A stretch of 64,000 nt of DNA from Palsa-744 sp963734815 (GCA_963734815.1 CAVTIH010000002.1:1674001-1738000); one strand, 5' to 3'; positions 35,206-44,541 are shown, numbered from the stretch's first letter. The notes: generated by a model from the sequence alone, not told the origin. Numbers and translations: made by a program.

Positions 35206-35246
35206 TATGCCTTGACGAAAATCTTGGCATGCCATAACATAGGCAT
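35206..35246 (+). promoter_or_regulatory. mntR/dtxR promoter with internal palindromic operator
   Basis: -35 TTGACG (35212-35217) and -10 TAACAT (35235-35240) have a 17-bp spacer. The -10 is 7 nt before ATG 35248, so the mRNA is probably leaderless. The perfect palindrome TGGCATGCCA (35225-35234) fills the spacer. Outer half-sites ATGCC (35206-35210) and GGCAT (35242-35246) extend the symmetry. This is a good autorepression operator for a DtxR-family protein. Confidence 0.8.
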
Positions 35247-35247
35247 A

Positions 35248-35946
35248 ATGACGACACACGAGCAAGTGCGGTCATCCGCGGTCGAGGACTACTGCAAGGC
35301 GATCTTCACGCTGGAATCCCGCGGCGAGGAGCCCGTCTCCACGAATGCGCTGGCCGAGCGTCTTGAGATCACGCCGGGCTCGGTGTCGGCGATGCTGCGC
35401 AAGCTGGAGGAGCTCGACCTCGTCACCCACGTGCCCTACCGCGGGGTGAGAGTGACCGACAAGGGCCGTCGCGTGGCGCTCGAGGTGATCCGCCACCATC
35501 GGCTGTTGGAGCTGTTCCTCGCGGAGACGCTGCAGATGCCTTGGGACCAGGTGCACGATGAGGCGGAGGTGCTCGAGCACGTGCTCTCGGAGGAGCTGGA
35601 GCAGCTGATCTCGGCGAAGCTCGGCGACCCCAAGCTCGACCCCCACGGCGACCCGATCCCCAGCGCCGACCTGCAATTGCGCGAGCCCGAGACACTCAGC
35701 CTCGAGAGCCTGCAGGCGGGGGCGGAAGGGGTGTTCGTGCGCGTGTCCGACAGCGACCCGGAGATGCTCCGCTATTTGTCACAGCGCGGTATCTCCCCCG
35801 GCGATCGTTTCGCGGTGCGCGACCGCCAGCCCTTCGGGGGGCCGCTGTTCGTGAGTTTCGACGGGCGGGAGCACCCGATCGGCGGCCAGCTGGCGTGCGC
35901 GATGCGCGTCGAGCTCGACGGCGACCGCGAGGGGGTCACCGCATGA
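35248..35946 (+). CDS. DtxR/MntR-family metalloregulator
   Basis: A 232-residue protein with an N-terminal wHTH (AVEDYCKAIFTLESRGEEPV, ALAERLEITPGSVSAMLRKL), a metal-binding dimerisation domain (HHRLLELFLAE, HDEAEVLEHVLSEELEQLI, DPHGDPIP) and a C-terminal SH3-like FeoA domain (GVFVRVSDSDPEMLRYLSQRGI). The length and SH3 domain match IdeR/MntR-type sensors of Fe2+ or Mn2+. It overlaps a 19-codon frame (ATGA at 35943) that ends at the Nramp start. Linkage to Nramp favours control of Mn/Fe uptake. Confidence 0.93.
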   Translation: MTTHEQVRSSAVEDYCKAIFTLESRGEEPVSTNALAERLEITPGSVSAMLRKLEELDLVTHVPYRGVRVTDKGRRVALEVIRHHRLLELFLAETLQMPWDQVHDEAEVLEHVLSEELEQLISAKLGDPKLDPHGDPIPSADLQLREPETLSLESLQAGAEGVFVRVSDSDPEMLRYLSQRGISPGDRFAVRDRQPFGGPLFVSFDGREHPIGGQLACAMRVELDGDREGVTA

Positions 35947-35998
35947 GCGCGCTCCCGTCTGATCGTGCGCGCAACGGCATCAACCACGCGGTGAGGCC

Positions 35999-37285
35999 GT
36001 GAGCGCGCAGCCCGTCGCGCAGACGACCCCCGCGGCGCTCGAGCTCGGCCCGAGCGCGCTCGAGAAGCTGCTGGCGCGTGGGCGGGTGCGCGCCACGCTG
36101 TCGATGCTTGGCCCCGCGTTTGTCGCCGCCGTCGCGTATGTGGACCCCGGCAATTTCGCCACCAACATCCAGGGTGGCGCGCAGTTCGGCTACCTGCTGC
36201 TGTGGGTCGTGCTCGTCGCCAACGTGATGGCGATGCTGATCCAGTACTTGTCGGCCAAGCTCGGGGTGATCACCGACCACAACCTCCCCGAGCTGTTCCG
36301 CGCCACCTACCCCCGCCCCTTCGCGTGGGGCATGTGGGTGCAGGCCGAGGTGATGGCGATGGCGACCGACATCGCCGAGTTCGTCGGCGCCGCGCTGGGG
36401 CTCAACCTGCTGTTCGGCGTGCCGCTGCTCACCGCGGGGTTGATGACCGGCGTGATCGCGTTTGTGATCCTCGCACTGCAGCGCCGCGGCTTCCGCCGCT
36501 TCGAGCTCGCGATCACCGCGCTGCTCGGCGTGATCTTCCTCGGCTTCCTGTATGAGACGCTGCACATCGGCCCCTCCGCGCGCGCTTCGCTCGGCGGACT
36601 GGTGCCGCACCTGGCGGGCAGCGGCAGCCTCTACCTCGCGGTGGGGATCATCGGCGCCACGGTGATGCCGCACGTGATCTACCTGCACTCGGCGCTGACC
36701 AACGGGCGCACCCCCGTGCGCAACGACCGCGAGCGCTCGCGCGTGCTGCGCTTCGAGCGCCTCGACGTGCTGATCGCGCTCGGTCTCGCCGGGCTGGTCA
36801 ACATGGCGATGCTCGCCGTCTCCGCCAAGCTCCTGCACAACACCGGCCACGCCGGGGTGAGCACGATCCCCGAGGCTCACGCCGCCTTCGGCCAGCTCGC
36901 CGGCGGCGGCGCCGCGCTGGCCTTCTCCGTCGCGCTGCTCGCCTCCGGCGCCTCCTCCTCCTCGGTCGGCACCTACGCCGGCCAGGTCGTGATGAAGGGC
37001 TTTGTCGGCCTCAACATCCCGCTGGTGGCGCGCCGCCTCGTGACGATGGCGCCCGCGCTCGTCGTGCTCGCGATCGGTCTCGGCCCCACGCAGGTGCTGG
37101 TGTTCAGCCAGGTGATCCTCTCCTTCGGCATCCCCTTCGCGCTGATCCCGCTGGTGCTGCTCACCTCCAACCGCGCAATCATGGGCGTGCACGTCAACCG
37201 GCTGCACACCACGATCGCCGCGTTCTCGCTCGCCGGGTTGATCACGGCGCTCAACATCTTTTTGATCTACCAGCAGATCTTCTAG
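35999..37285 (+). CDS. mntH: Nramp-family Mn2+/Fe2+ transporter
   Basis: A 428-residue membrane protein from GTG 35999. Nramp metal-site motifs are DPGNFATNIQGGAQFGY (helix 1) and ATVMPHVIYLHSAL (helix 6, with the MPH triplet). Eleven hydrophobic segments can be traced. It would import Mn2+ or Fe2+ with protons. It lies just downstream of the DtxR/MntR-type gene and is probably regulated by it. Its 3' end faces a strong bidirectional hairpin. Confidence 0.93.
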   Translation: MSAQPVAQTTPAALELGPSALEKLLARGRVRATLSMLGPAFVAAVAYVDPGNFATNIQGGAQFGYLLLWVVLVANVMAMLIQYLSAKLGVITDHNLPELFRATYPRPFAWGMWVQAEVMAMATDIAEFVGAALGLNLLFGVPLLTAGLMTGVIAFVILALQRRGFRRFELAITALLGVIFLGFLYETLHIGPSARASLGGLVPHLAGSGSLYLAVGIIGATVMPHVIYLHSALTNGRTPVRNDRERSRVLRFERLDVLIALGLAGLVNMAMLAVSAKLLHNTGHAGVSTIPEAHAAFGQLAGGGAALAFSVALLASGASSSSVGTYAGQVVMKGFVGLNIPLVARRLVTMAPALVVLAIGLGPTQVLVFSQVILSFGIPFALIPLVLLTSNRAIMGVHVNRLHTTIAAFSLAGLITALNIFLIYQQIF

Positions 37286-37315
37286 ACGCGCCTCCCTCTC
37301 GGCGATCTGGGCGGC

Positions 37316-37348
37316 GCCGCGCGCTCAGCTCGAGGCTCAGCGCGCGGC
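37316..37348. terminator. Bidirectional hairpin between convergent genes
   Basis: A perfect 10-bp stem GCCGCGCGCT (37316-37325) pairs with AGCGCGCGGC (37339-37348) around a 13-nt loop. It lies between the Nramp stop and the end of the secreted-protein gene. There is no T tract. Confidence 0.65.
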
Positions 37349-37358
37349 GTGCTCGGTC

Positions 37359-39467
37359 CTAGTGGTGATGGTGGTGATGGTGGCGCTTCGCTTTGGGGTG
37401 AGGTTTGACCGTGAGGTTCTGTGCGATCACCGTCGAGCGGTGCCCCGTGCTCACAAGCACCACGCTCAGATGCACCGGCAGCCTGCCGAAGCGGGCCAGC
37501 AGGCTGCTGCCCGTCGCGTTGAGCGCGATCGCGATCGTCACCTTCTGGCCGGCTGGGATCGTCAGCTTGGAAGAGCCGACGGTCACCTTGCTCGTGCGGG
37601 TCCTGGGGTGGTGCCTCGCGGCCACCGCCACCGGCTTGCCGTTGCGAGTCTTCTCGACGGTGGTCAGCGTCGATTCGACTTCGCAACTCGTGCCCGCCGT
37701 TCCCTTGCAGGCGATCGTGAAGCTCACCTTGCCGTCTGCTCCCTTGGCAGAGCCCACCTGCGAGGCGTGCGCCACCGGCGGGGGCGGGGGGCTGTAGGTC
37801 ACGCCCACCGCCTTGGAGGTCGTCAGACCCGCCTGGTCGGTGGCTACCGCGGTGATCGTGTTCGCTCCCGTGCTCAACGCCACGCTGGTCGACCACGCAC
37901 CGCCAGATCCCACGCTCACAGGCCGACCGTTGACGGTGAGCGATGTCAGCGCTCCCGTGTCCGCGGCCGTGCCCGACACGGTGACGCTCGGCGAGGTCGC
38001 CGTCGCCCCGTTCGCGGGCGAGGCAATGCTCAGCGTCGGCGAGTAGCTCGCCGTCACGGCTTCCGCCAACGATTCCACTTCGGAGAGCTTGTAGGCCTGG
38101 ACGAAAGCCATCCGAATGGTGGAGGAGCCGCCCACCGGGATCGTGCGCTCGTAGGGCATCTCGAAGCCGTTGTAATACTGACCGGCTTCCGTGCTGCGAT
38201 ATACCGATATCGGCCCATTGTTTGGCGGGCTGTCGTAGGCGATCGCTCCCTGGGGATGCAGGTTGTCTCCGACGTTGGGCGTTTCGGCATCCTGCTTGTA
38301 GTAGATCCTGCCCGCGCCCGACGGCAGCGTCACCGTCTGTCCCTTGGCGATTGTCGAGAACGAGCTGGTGCCCGGGAACTCATAGGCGCCGCCCGCTTTT
38401 TCCGCGTTGACGGTCTCCTGGTCGTAGAGCGCGTTCAACGAGTGAGCCGCGCCGTCGGTCGAGCGCCACGTGTCGGTCATCCACGCCACCTGGTCGCCGT
38501 TGCTCGTCTGCCAGGTCCGTTCGAGCTGCACGCCGGTTGAGACGAAGCTCGTGCAGCTTTTCGCGGTCGGCGGGAAAACCGTTTCCGGTGCGCACCTGAC
38601 GATCGGATCCACCTCATGGATCGTCGCCAAGCGCGTCATGGGTTCGAAGGTGTGGGTCACCGTGATCTGCGGGGCACCCGGGATCGACACCGTGGGTTCC
38701 TTTTTTCCTTCCAATTCAGAATTGATGGCATCGTTGACATAGTGTGCAGTCGCCGGGCCGTAGGCGTTGGCGCCGTCGATCTGCAACTCCGAGCGAGTCG
38801 AGGAGCCCGACGGCGGATCGTCTGACTGGTAGAGCGCCGCGTTGCAGTCGAACAGACTTTCCTGGGTGAGCGTTTCCGGCGCCAGCAGGCTCGAATAATC
38901 CAATCCGCAGTCGCCGGCGGACTCGATGTCGAAGTAAGACGCCAGCGTGCTGGGTTCCATTTCATAGTCGTAGGTGATGCCGTTTTCCTTGAACAGTTCG
39001 AAGCGCGACCCGACGATCCGAGGTCCTTTGTAGGGGTCCGTCGCTTCTTCGGCTGCCGTCCCCGGCGGGTGGGCTTCTTTGTCGGCAAACGGCACGGCGC
39101 GCAGCACGCACGGCCCGGAGCGCAGCGAACTCGCCTGGACCGCCACCGAGAACGAGCCCCCGCTCGGTGTCAGTTCGCCGACGACGGTCGCGTAGGCGCC
39201 GACGGCCGCTCCGTAGTAGCAGCGCAGCGCGATCTTCCCGCTGATGGTCGTCGTGCCTTCGACCGTGAAAGCGGGCGGCGGCGGCGGTAGGGTTTCGTCA
39301 TAGAACGCGTACGTCGGGCTGGCGGGCGAGGTGATCTGCGAAGTTTCGGCCGCGCTTGCCGACGCAACCGAGCTGGACAGCGCGAGCAGGGCAAGCGCAC
39401 CGATCAGCAACGCGGCACGCTTCAGGGGATTCGGTAGCACGACTGGCCTCCTGGGGTGCGTGGGCAT
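37359..39467 (-). CDS. Secreted protein with Ig-like domain and C-terminal His7
   Basis: The protein is about 702 residues from ATG 39467 (an upstream ATG at 39494 adds nine). A signal peptide occupies ~15-40 (LIGALALLALSSSVASASAA). The large middle part is beta-rich with paired cysteines (CYYGAAVG, CAPETVFP) and no family known to me. A bacterial Ig-like/Glucodextranase_B-type domain follows (IASPANGATATSPSVTVSG, LTVNGRPVSVGSGGAWS), then a proline run, a basic domain and seven histidines at the end. It is probably extracellular. The His tail may bind metal and is native, not a tag. Confidence 0.82.
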   Translation of the reverse strand: MPTHPRRPVVLPNPLKRAALLIGALALLALSSSVASASAAETSQITSPASPTYAFYDETLPPPPPAFTVEGTTTISGKIALRCYYGAAVGAYATVVGELTPSGGSFSVAVQASSLRSGPCVLRAVPFADKEAHPPGTAAEEATDPYKGPRIVGSRFELFKENGITYDYEMEPSTLASYFDIESAGDCGLDYSSLLAPETLTQESLFDCNAALYQSDDPPSGSSTRSELQIDGANAYGPATAHYVNDAINSELEGKKEPTVSIPGAPQITVTHTFEPMTRLATIHEVDPIVRCAPETVFPPTAKSCTSFVSTGVQLERTWQTSNGDQVAWMTDTWRSTDGAAHSLNALYDQETVNAEKAGGAYEFPGTSSFSTIAKGQTVTLPSGAGRIYYKQDAETPNVGDNLHPQGAIAYDSPPNNGPISVYRSTEAGQYYNGFEMPYERTIPVGGSSTIRMAFVQAYKLSEVESLAEAVTASYSPTLSIASPANGATATSPSVTVSGTAADTGALTSLTVNGRPVSVGSGGAWSTSVALSTGANTITAVATDQAGLTTSKAVGVTYSPPPPPVAHASQVGSAKGADGKVSFTIACKGTAGTSCEVESTLTTVEKTRNGKPVAVAARHHPRTRTSKVTVGSSKLTIPAGQKVTIAIALNATGSSLLARFGRLPVHLSVVLVSTGHRSTVIAQNLTVKPHPKAKRHHHHHHH

Positions 39468-39660
39468 AGTTGGCTGCCGCTGTGCGGGCGGCATTGGCCG
39501 CTACGACACGACAGGCTACGAATAGTTGCGGCGTCACCTGTAACGATCATCTGTGGGGCGGGGTGGCGTCTCCCCCGGTCCGTCGCCGGGTCAGTATGCG
39601 GTCCTATCGGGATCGGTCTAACATCGCTGCACACACGGCTGGCGAGCAGGAAGGAGCACC

Positions 39661-40490
39661 ATGCAGCAGCTGCGAGGTCGCACCGCTTTGGTCACCGGCG
39701 CCTCCGGGGACTCGGCGCCCACCTCGCCCGCCGCTTGGCTCGCGAGGGGATGGACGTGGCGCTTGTCGCGCGCCGGGAGCCAGAGCTGTCCGCGCTCGCG
39801 GCGGAGCTCGAAACGCTTGGCGTGCGCGCCGCGGCGCTGCCCACCGACCTCTCCGACCTCGATCAGGTTGAGCCGTTGATCGAGCGCGCCGAGGCCGCGC
39901 TTGGGCCGCTGGACCTGTTGGTGAACAACGCCGGCCTGGAGCTCACCAGCGACTTCTGCGCCTACACCCGCGAGGAGCTCACGGGGATGATCGATCTCAA
40001 TTTGACCGCCCCCCTGCTGCTCACCCACCGCGTGCTCCCGGGCATGCTCGCCCGCGGGCGGGGCCACGTGGCGTTCATCGCCTCCGTCGCCGGCAAGCTC
40101 GGCCCGGCCTACCAGGCGCCGTACGCCGCCACCAAGGCCGGGCTGATCGGCCTGACGCAGTCGCTGCGTGCCCAGTACCGTCACGGGACGGTCGGCTTCT
40201 CGGTGGTCTGCCCCGGCTTCATCGCCGGCGATGGCATGTACCAGCGGATGGTCGAGGAAGGCGTGAAATCCAATCGCCTGATGGGCGAGACCACGGTCGA
40301 GCGGGTCTGCGACGCGACCGTGCGCGCCGTGCGCCACGATCTCCCGGAGGTGATCGAGAGCGGTGCTCCGCTGCGCCCCGCGCTCGCGCTCGCGCAGGTG
40401 TCCCCCACGCTGGCCGAGCGCGTCGCGCCGCGCTTCGGCGTAACCGAGCTCTTCCGTCGCACGGCCCTCGCGCGCGGACGCGGGGGCTGA
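39661..40490 (+). pseudogene. Short-chain dehydrogenase, frameshifted at the NAD motif
   Basis: ATG 39661 begins LRGRTALVTGASG, then the frame is lost at GGGG 39706-39709. With one extra G the sequence continues GLGAHLARRLAREGMDVAL in the frame that ends at 40490. The rest is a normal SDR: LVNNAGLEL, IASVAGK, catalytic Tyr-x3-Lys in YAATKAG and VCPGFI. The break falls inside the TGASGGxG cofactor loop, so no functional protein could be made without correction. Sequence error in a G run is a real alternative. Confidence 0.85.
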
Positions 40491-40562
40491 GCCGACCCTG
40501 CGGGCGCGACGGCTCGGGCTGGGCCTCGCGAGAGGGCCGTTCTCGAATTGCGAGCCCCGCCA

Positions 40563-40600
40563 GCGGCCCCGGAGGGGGGCCGCCCATCCCTCCCTTTTTT
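40563..40600 (+). terminator. Rho-independent terminator after the SDR
   Basis: Stem GCGGCCCC (40563-40570) pairs with GGGGCCGC (40576-40583). A T6 run follows at 40595-40600. It lies between convergent genes, 73 bp after the SDR stop. Confidence 0.7.
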
Positions 40601-40605
40601 AGGTT

Positions 40606-42123
40606 TTACGAAACCTCGGAGTACGCCGGCTCGCCCTCGGACTGCCGCTGCTCGACGACGACGGTTTCCTGATGGGCCTGTGCGGCGAGCTGGGACTCGG
40701 GAACGAGTACGGTCAGCGCGACCGTGAGTGCGGCCACGATCAATCCGGCTCCGACCGTGAACGCCAGGTGGTAGCCGCCGGTCAGCGCCGCCGCGTGTGA
40801 GCTCCCGCTCGCCAGCAGGTGGTTGGTGCGGGTTGCCGCGAGCGTCGCCACCACCGCCAGCCCCAACGCGCCGCCGACCTGCACGGTCGTGTTGACCAAG
40901 CCCGACGCCAGGCCCGCGTCGCTCGGCGTGGCGCCCGACATCGCGAGCTTCATCAACGCCGGGAACGCGCTGCCGATGCCGGCGCCCAGCAGGATCATCG
41001 TCGGCAGGACGTCGCGCGCGTAGCTGCCGTGCACCGGCGCGCGCGTGAACAGTGCCAGCCCCACCGCGATCGCCACGAGGCCCGGGATCAGCGTGCGCCG
41101 CGCGCCGAAGCGCATGATCAGCGGTTCGGAGAGCTTCAGCGACATCGTCCCCATCACCAGCGTGGTCGGCAGGAACGCCAGCCCGATCTGCAGCGCGTCG
41201 TAGTGGAGCACCTTCTGCATGTACAGCGCGCCGAGGAAAAACACCGAGAACATCCCCGCCACCGTCAGCGCTTGGATCAGGTTGGCGCCGCTGACGTTGC
41301 GCGAGCGAAAGATCCGCAGCGGGATCAGCGGCGTGCGCGCGGTCGCCTCGCGCGCGACGAACCCCACCAGCAGCGCCACCGCGACCGCGCCGAGCTCCAG
41401 CGTTTTGGCCGCGCCCCAGCCGTATTCGGCGGCCGGCTTGACGATCGTGTAGACGCTCAGCATCAGCGCGCCGGTGATCAGCACGGCTCCGGGAATGTCG
41501 GCGCCCTCGCGCCAGCCCACGCCTTTGTCCGGCGCGATCAAACGCCGCGCCAGCACCGCCGTGGCGATCCCGATCGGCACGTTCACGAAGAAGATCCAGT
41601 GCCAGTCGAGCGCCTGCGTGATCACGCCGCCCGCCAGCAGCCCGATCGAGCCGCCCGCGGAGGCGACGAACGCATACACGCCGATCGCCTTCGCCTGCTC
41701 GTGGGGCTTGGGGAACATCGTCACGATCATCCCCAACCCCACCGCCGAGGTCGCGGCGCCGCCGGCGCCCTGCACAAAGCGCGCCGCCACCAGCATTGTC
41801 TGGTCCTGCGCGAGCCCGCACGCCAGCGAGGCGGCCGTGAACACCGCCAGGCCGCCCACGAACACGCCCCGGCGGGAGGTCAGGTCGCCGAGGCGCCCGG
41901 CGAGCAGCAGTAGGCCACCGAAGGCGATCAGGTAGGCGTTGATCACCCACGCCAGCGTTGACTGCGAGAAGGCCAGCTCGCGCTGAATCGTGGGCAGCGC
42001 GACGTTCACGATCGTGCCGTCCAGCACGATCATCAGCACCCCCGCGCACAGCACATACAGCGCCAGCCAGCGCTCGCGATCCTGGTCGCCGCCGTTCAGA
42101 TCTTGGTCCCCACCGTTCATCAT
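40606..42123 (-). CDS. MFS multidrug exporter, DHA2 (EmrB/QacA) type
   Basis: A 505-residue transporter with about 14 membrane helices. Family motifs are VLDGTIVNVALPTIQREL (motif D1-like), LLLLAGRLGDLTSRRGVF (motif A) and GGSIGLLAGGVITQALDWHWIFFVNVPIG (span about 170-198, motif C region). The N-terminus has a small direct repeat (NGGDQD twice). The substrate is unknown. A similar exporter lies at 62088-63719 under MarR control; this one has no adjacent regulator. Confidence 0.93.
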   Translation of the reverse strand: MMNGGDQDLNGGDQDRERWLALYVLCAGVLMIVLDGTIVNVALPTIQRELAFSQSTLAWVINAYLIAFGGLLLLAGRLGDLTSRRGVFVGGLAVFTAASLACGLAQDQTMLVAARFVQGAGGAATSAVGLGMIVTMFPKPHEQAKAIGVYAFVASAGGSIGLLAGGVITQALDWHWIFFVNVPIGIATAVLARRLIAPDKGVGWREGADIPGAVLITGALMLSVYTIVKPAAEYGWGAAKTLELGAVAVALLVGFVAREATARTPLIPLRIFRSRNVSGANLIQALTVAGMFSVFFLGALYMQKVLHYDALQIGLAFLPTTLVMGTMSLKLSEPLIMRFGARRTLIPGLVAIAVGLALFTRAPVHGSYARDVLPTMILLGAGIGSAFPALMKLAMSGATPSDAGLASGLVNTTVQVGGALGLAVVATLAATRTNHLLASGSSHAAALTGGYHLAFTVGAGLIVAALTVALTVLVPESQLAAQAHQETVVVEQRQSEGEPAYSEVS

Positions 42124-42182
42124 CCCGTTGTAGCGGATCGTAGATCGGCATGATGTACAGCCCTACCACAGGAGGTTCGAAG

Positions 42183-42578
42183 ATGGCCGAGTCTGGCACC
42201 ACCACACACATCGCCCAGATCGGGACGGTGATCGTCCCCGTCAGCGACCAAGACCGGGCGCTCGAGTTCTACCTCGACAAGCTCGGGTTCGAGAAGCGCG
42301 CCGACATCCCCTTCGGCAAGGGCGACCGCTGGGTGGAAGTGGCGCCCCCGGCTGCCGCAACGACGCTCGCGCTGATGCCTCCGCAGGAGGGCGAATCGGT
42401 CGGGATCTCGACGCGTGTCGCGTTCTCGAGCGATGACATCGACGCCGACCACGCCGATCTGCGTGCCCGGGGCGTCGACGTCGACGAGGAGGTCATGCGG
42501 ATGGGCGACCCCGTCCCGCCGATGTTCTTCTTCCGCGATCAAGACGCCAACCGCTTCTTCATCGTGCAGAGCAGCTGA
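42183..42578 (+). CDS. VOC-family (glyoxalase/dioxygenase-like) protein
   Basis: 131 residues, ATG 42183 with AGGAGG 8 nt upstream; this rules out an earlier in-frame ATG at 42150. The beta-alpha-beta-beta-beta VOC module has IGTVIVPVSDQDRALEFYLD, KLGFEKRADIPFG and a C-terminal FFFRDQDANRFFIVQ. It is probably a small metal-dependent lyase/dioxygenase or resistance protein. It is followed by a GFA gene 12 bp downstream, likely in the same transcript. Confidence 0.88.
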   Translation: MAESGTTTHIAQIGTVIVPVSDQDRALEFYLDKLGFEKRADIPFGKGDRWVEVAPPAAATTLALMPPQEGESVGISTRVAFSSDDIDADHADLRARGVDVDEEVMRMGDPVPPMFFFRDQDANRFFIVQSS

Positions 42579-42590
42579 GGACGGGGTCCG

Positions 42591-43013
42591 ATGGCGAGCG
42601 AACCCGTGCTGACCGGTGGCTGCCTGTGCGGTGGCGTACGCTTCGAGCTCGCCGCTCCGCCTCCCGCCGCGGGCTACTGCCACTGCACGCGCTGCCAGCG
42701 CCGCACCGGCACGGGTTCCTCGCTGCAGGCCCGGATCGACGGGCGCACGCTGGCGTTGCTGCGGGGCGAGGGGCTGGTGAAGGCCTGGCGCCACCCCGAT
42801 GGAGGCTTTGAGAAGCTCTTCTGCGGCGAGTGCGGAGGGCACCTTTTCAGCCGCAACCCCGACAACCACACGCAGATGAGTGTGCGCATGGGCGCCTTCG
42901 ACGCCGACCCGGGCGTGCGGCCGAGCTGGCGCGCCTACGTCGCATACGCCGCCCCGTGGGAGCCGGTCCCGGACGACGGGCTCCAGCGTTTCGCCGAGGG
43001 CAAGCCGCACTGA
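42591..43013 (+). CDS. GFA/CENP-V family zinc protein
   Basis: 140 residues with zinc ligands in GGCLCGGVRFE, CHCTRCQRRTG and CGECGGHLFSR. It is predicted to bind one or two zinc ions; the activity is not established for most family members. It is in an apparent operon with the VOC gene and differs clearly in sequence from the paralog at 25156-25581. Confidence 0.9.
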   Translation: MASEPVLTGGCLCGGVRFELAAPPPAAGYCHCTRCQRRTGTGSSLQARIDGRTLALLRGEGLVKAWRHPDGGFEKLFCGECGGHLFSRNPDNHTQMSVRMGAFDADPGVRPSWRAYVAYAAPWEPVPDDGLQRFAEGKPH

Positions 43014-43111
43014 AGGGGGCCGACCAAGGCCTGGTCAAGGAGTCCTCCGCCGCGCCCGACCGCTGGATGATCATCCTCGGTCTCTGCCGCCGCCGTCAGC
43101 GACCAGCCTTG

Positions 43112-44488
43112 TCAGGCGACTTCGGCGTGGTCGCGTGGGAGGGCTTGTGGTTGGTGGTTGGGTTGGGGTGTGCGGGGTTGGAGGGTGATGCGCCCGCCGC
43201 GTGCTGGCGCGATGAGTACGTTGCGGTGGGCGACTCGCTCTGAACGTCGGTGGGAGGGTTCGAGGCGGGCGTGGCGGAGGATTGTCCTGAGTACGATTCG
43301 TGCCTCAGTGAGGGAGAACGCGGCGCCGATGCATCGTCTGGGTCCGCCGCCGAAGGGGATCCAGGTGTAGGTACCGGCGCGAGTGTCGAGGAAACGCTCG
43401 GGGCGGAAGGCGAATGGGTCGGGGTAGAGCTCGGGGCGGCGGTTCACGAGCGTTATGTATGGGGCGATCATGGTGCCGGCGGGGATCGTTAGCCCCGGTA
43501 GCTCGAACGGCTCGGTTGCGAGTCGCGCGGTGAGCGGGAAGGCTGGGCGCAATCGCATCGCCTCCTTGATGACCGCGTCGAGATATTCGTCGTCTCCGTC
43601 GAGCGCGGCGCTCTCGAGGCGCGTCAGCGCGTTGGGGTGGCGGCTGACGCGCTCGAGCACCCACGTAAGGGTGTAAGCGGTGGTGTCGTGTCCGCCCAGC
43701 AGCAGGGTGCGCATTGCGTCGCAGATCTCGGCCTCGCTCATCAGGCGGCCTTCCTCATCGGGTGTGCGCAGGAACATTCCGAGGACGTCTTCGCCATCGA
43801 GCTCGCCTTCGCTGCGGCGCTGGGTGACCTCTTCCATCACGATCGCGTCAACCGCGTCGATCGCGCGCCGGACTCGCGGGAACGGTCTGTCCCAGCCGTT
43901 CTCGCGGCTGGTCGCGATCATCGTCTGGAGGAAGAACCGCCGCGAGTGGCCCTCGCGAAGCAGCGCGAGCGTCGCCGAGCGCAACCGCTCGGTACGCGCG
44001 GGGTCGGTGACCCCGAACACCGTGGCCATGATCACCTCGAGCGCGATCGTTTGCATGTGCGGCTGGGACGGGGTGGGGCGCCCGTAGGGCCAGCGTGCAA
44101 GAGCTTCCTCGGTCTTGCGCTCCATCGTCTCGTGATAGCCGGCAAGCGCGTCCCCGTGGAACGGGGGGAGCTGCATTCGCCGTTTGCGCATGTGCTCGGC
44201 GCCGTCGAGGTTCGTGAGTCCCGTCGGGCCGAGGAACAGATGGTGCGCGGAGACCTTCGCCAGCGCCGCTCCGAGGCGAAGCACGTTGGTGTCGGCCGTG
44301 AAGACACGCTTGATGTCCTCGGGATTGGTCAGGCACAGCCACGGCCCGCTCGCCGGCATCGGCACCAGGAAACGGTCGCCGAGACGCTCACAGGATCTCG
44401 CGAACTGCTCCGGGGCAAACCAATACTGGGCGGCATTGACGACCGCGGGGCGCCGCAGTCGGGGCACGTCGGTCAACGCTTGATCCAT
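43112..44488 (-). CDS. Cytochrome P450
   Basis: A 458-residue P450 monooxygenase. The oxygen-binding helix I motif is LLGGHDTTAYTL, the ExxR motif lies in KEAMRLRPAF, the PERF-type motif in FRPERFLD and the haem loop in FGGGPRRCIGAAF with the Cys ligand. It is soluble, with no membrane anchor. The C-terminal tail is Pro/Gln/His-rich. It is divergent from a TetR gene with a palindromic operator between them, so probably induced by its substrate. No redox partner gene is adjacent. Confidence 0.95.
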   Translation of the reverse strand: MDQALTDVPRLRRPAVVNAAQYWFAPEQFARSCERLGDRFLVPMPASGPWLCLTNPEDIKRVFTADTNVLRLGAALAKVSAHHLFLGPTGLTNLDGAEHMRKRRMQLPPFHGDALAGYHETMERKTEEALARWPYGRPTPSQPHMQTIALEVIMATVFGVTDPARTERLRSATLALLREGHSRRFFLQTMIATSRENGWDRPFPRVRRAIDAVDAIVMEEVTQRRSEGELDGEDVLGMFLRTPDEEGRLMSEAEICDAMRTLLLGGHDTTAYTLTWVLERVSRHPNALTRLESAALDGDDEYLDAVIKEAMRLRPAFPLTARLATEPFELPGLTIPAGTMIAPYITLVNRRPELYPDPFAFRPERFLDTRAGTYTWIPFGGGPRRCIGAAFSLTEARIVLRTILRHARLEPSHRRSERVAHRNVLIAPARGGRITLQPRTPQPNHQPQALPRDHAEVA

Positions 44489-44506
44489 GGGCGATATCCC
44501 TCTCTA

Positions 44507-44531
44507 GTTACTCTGTGTGAAATAGAGTAAC
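44507..44531. promoter_or_regulatory. TetR-type operator between P450 and regulator
   Basis: Perfect 8-bp inverted arms GTTACTCT (44507-44514) and AGAGTAAC (44524-44531) have a 9-nt spacer. The TAACAT -10 box for the TetR gene (44528-44533) overlaps the right arm and lies 8 nt before ATG 44542. Binding would block both divergent promoters. Confidence 0.8.
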
Positions 44532-44541
44532 ATAGTCTCTG

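Noticed and set aside
35943..36002. 19-codon frame bridging the DtxR and Nramp genes (ATGA overlap)
   Set aside because: May help translational coupling but is too short and featureless to call a gene.
35936..37207. 423-codon minus-strand frame opposite the Nramp gene
   Set aside because: His/Glu/Arg-rich antisense product; Nramp motifs are on the plus strand.
37359..37382. His7 tail as vector contamination
   Set aside because: It is continuous with a native-looking domain, has mixed His codons and is followed by normal chromosomal sequence and a hairpin.
40181..42211. 676-codon minus-strand frame over the exporter
   Set aside because: Arg/Ala-rich frame-shifted shadow; the 505-aa exporter frame has 14 helices.
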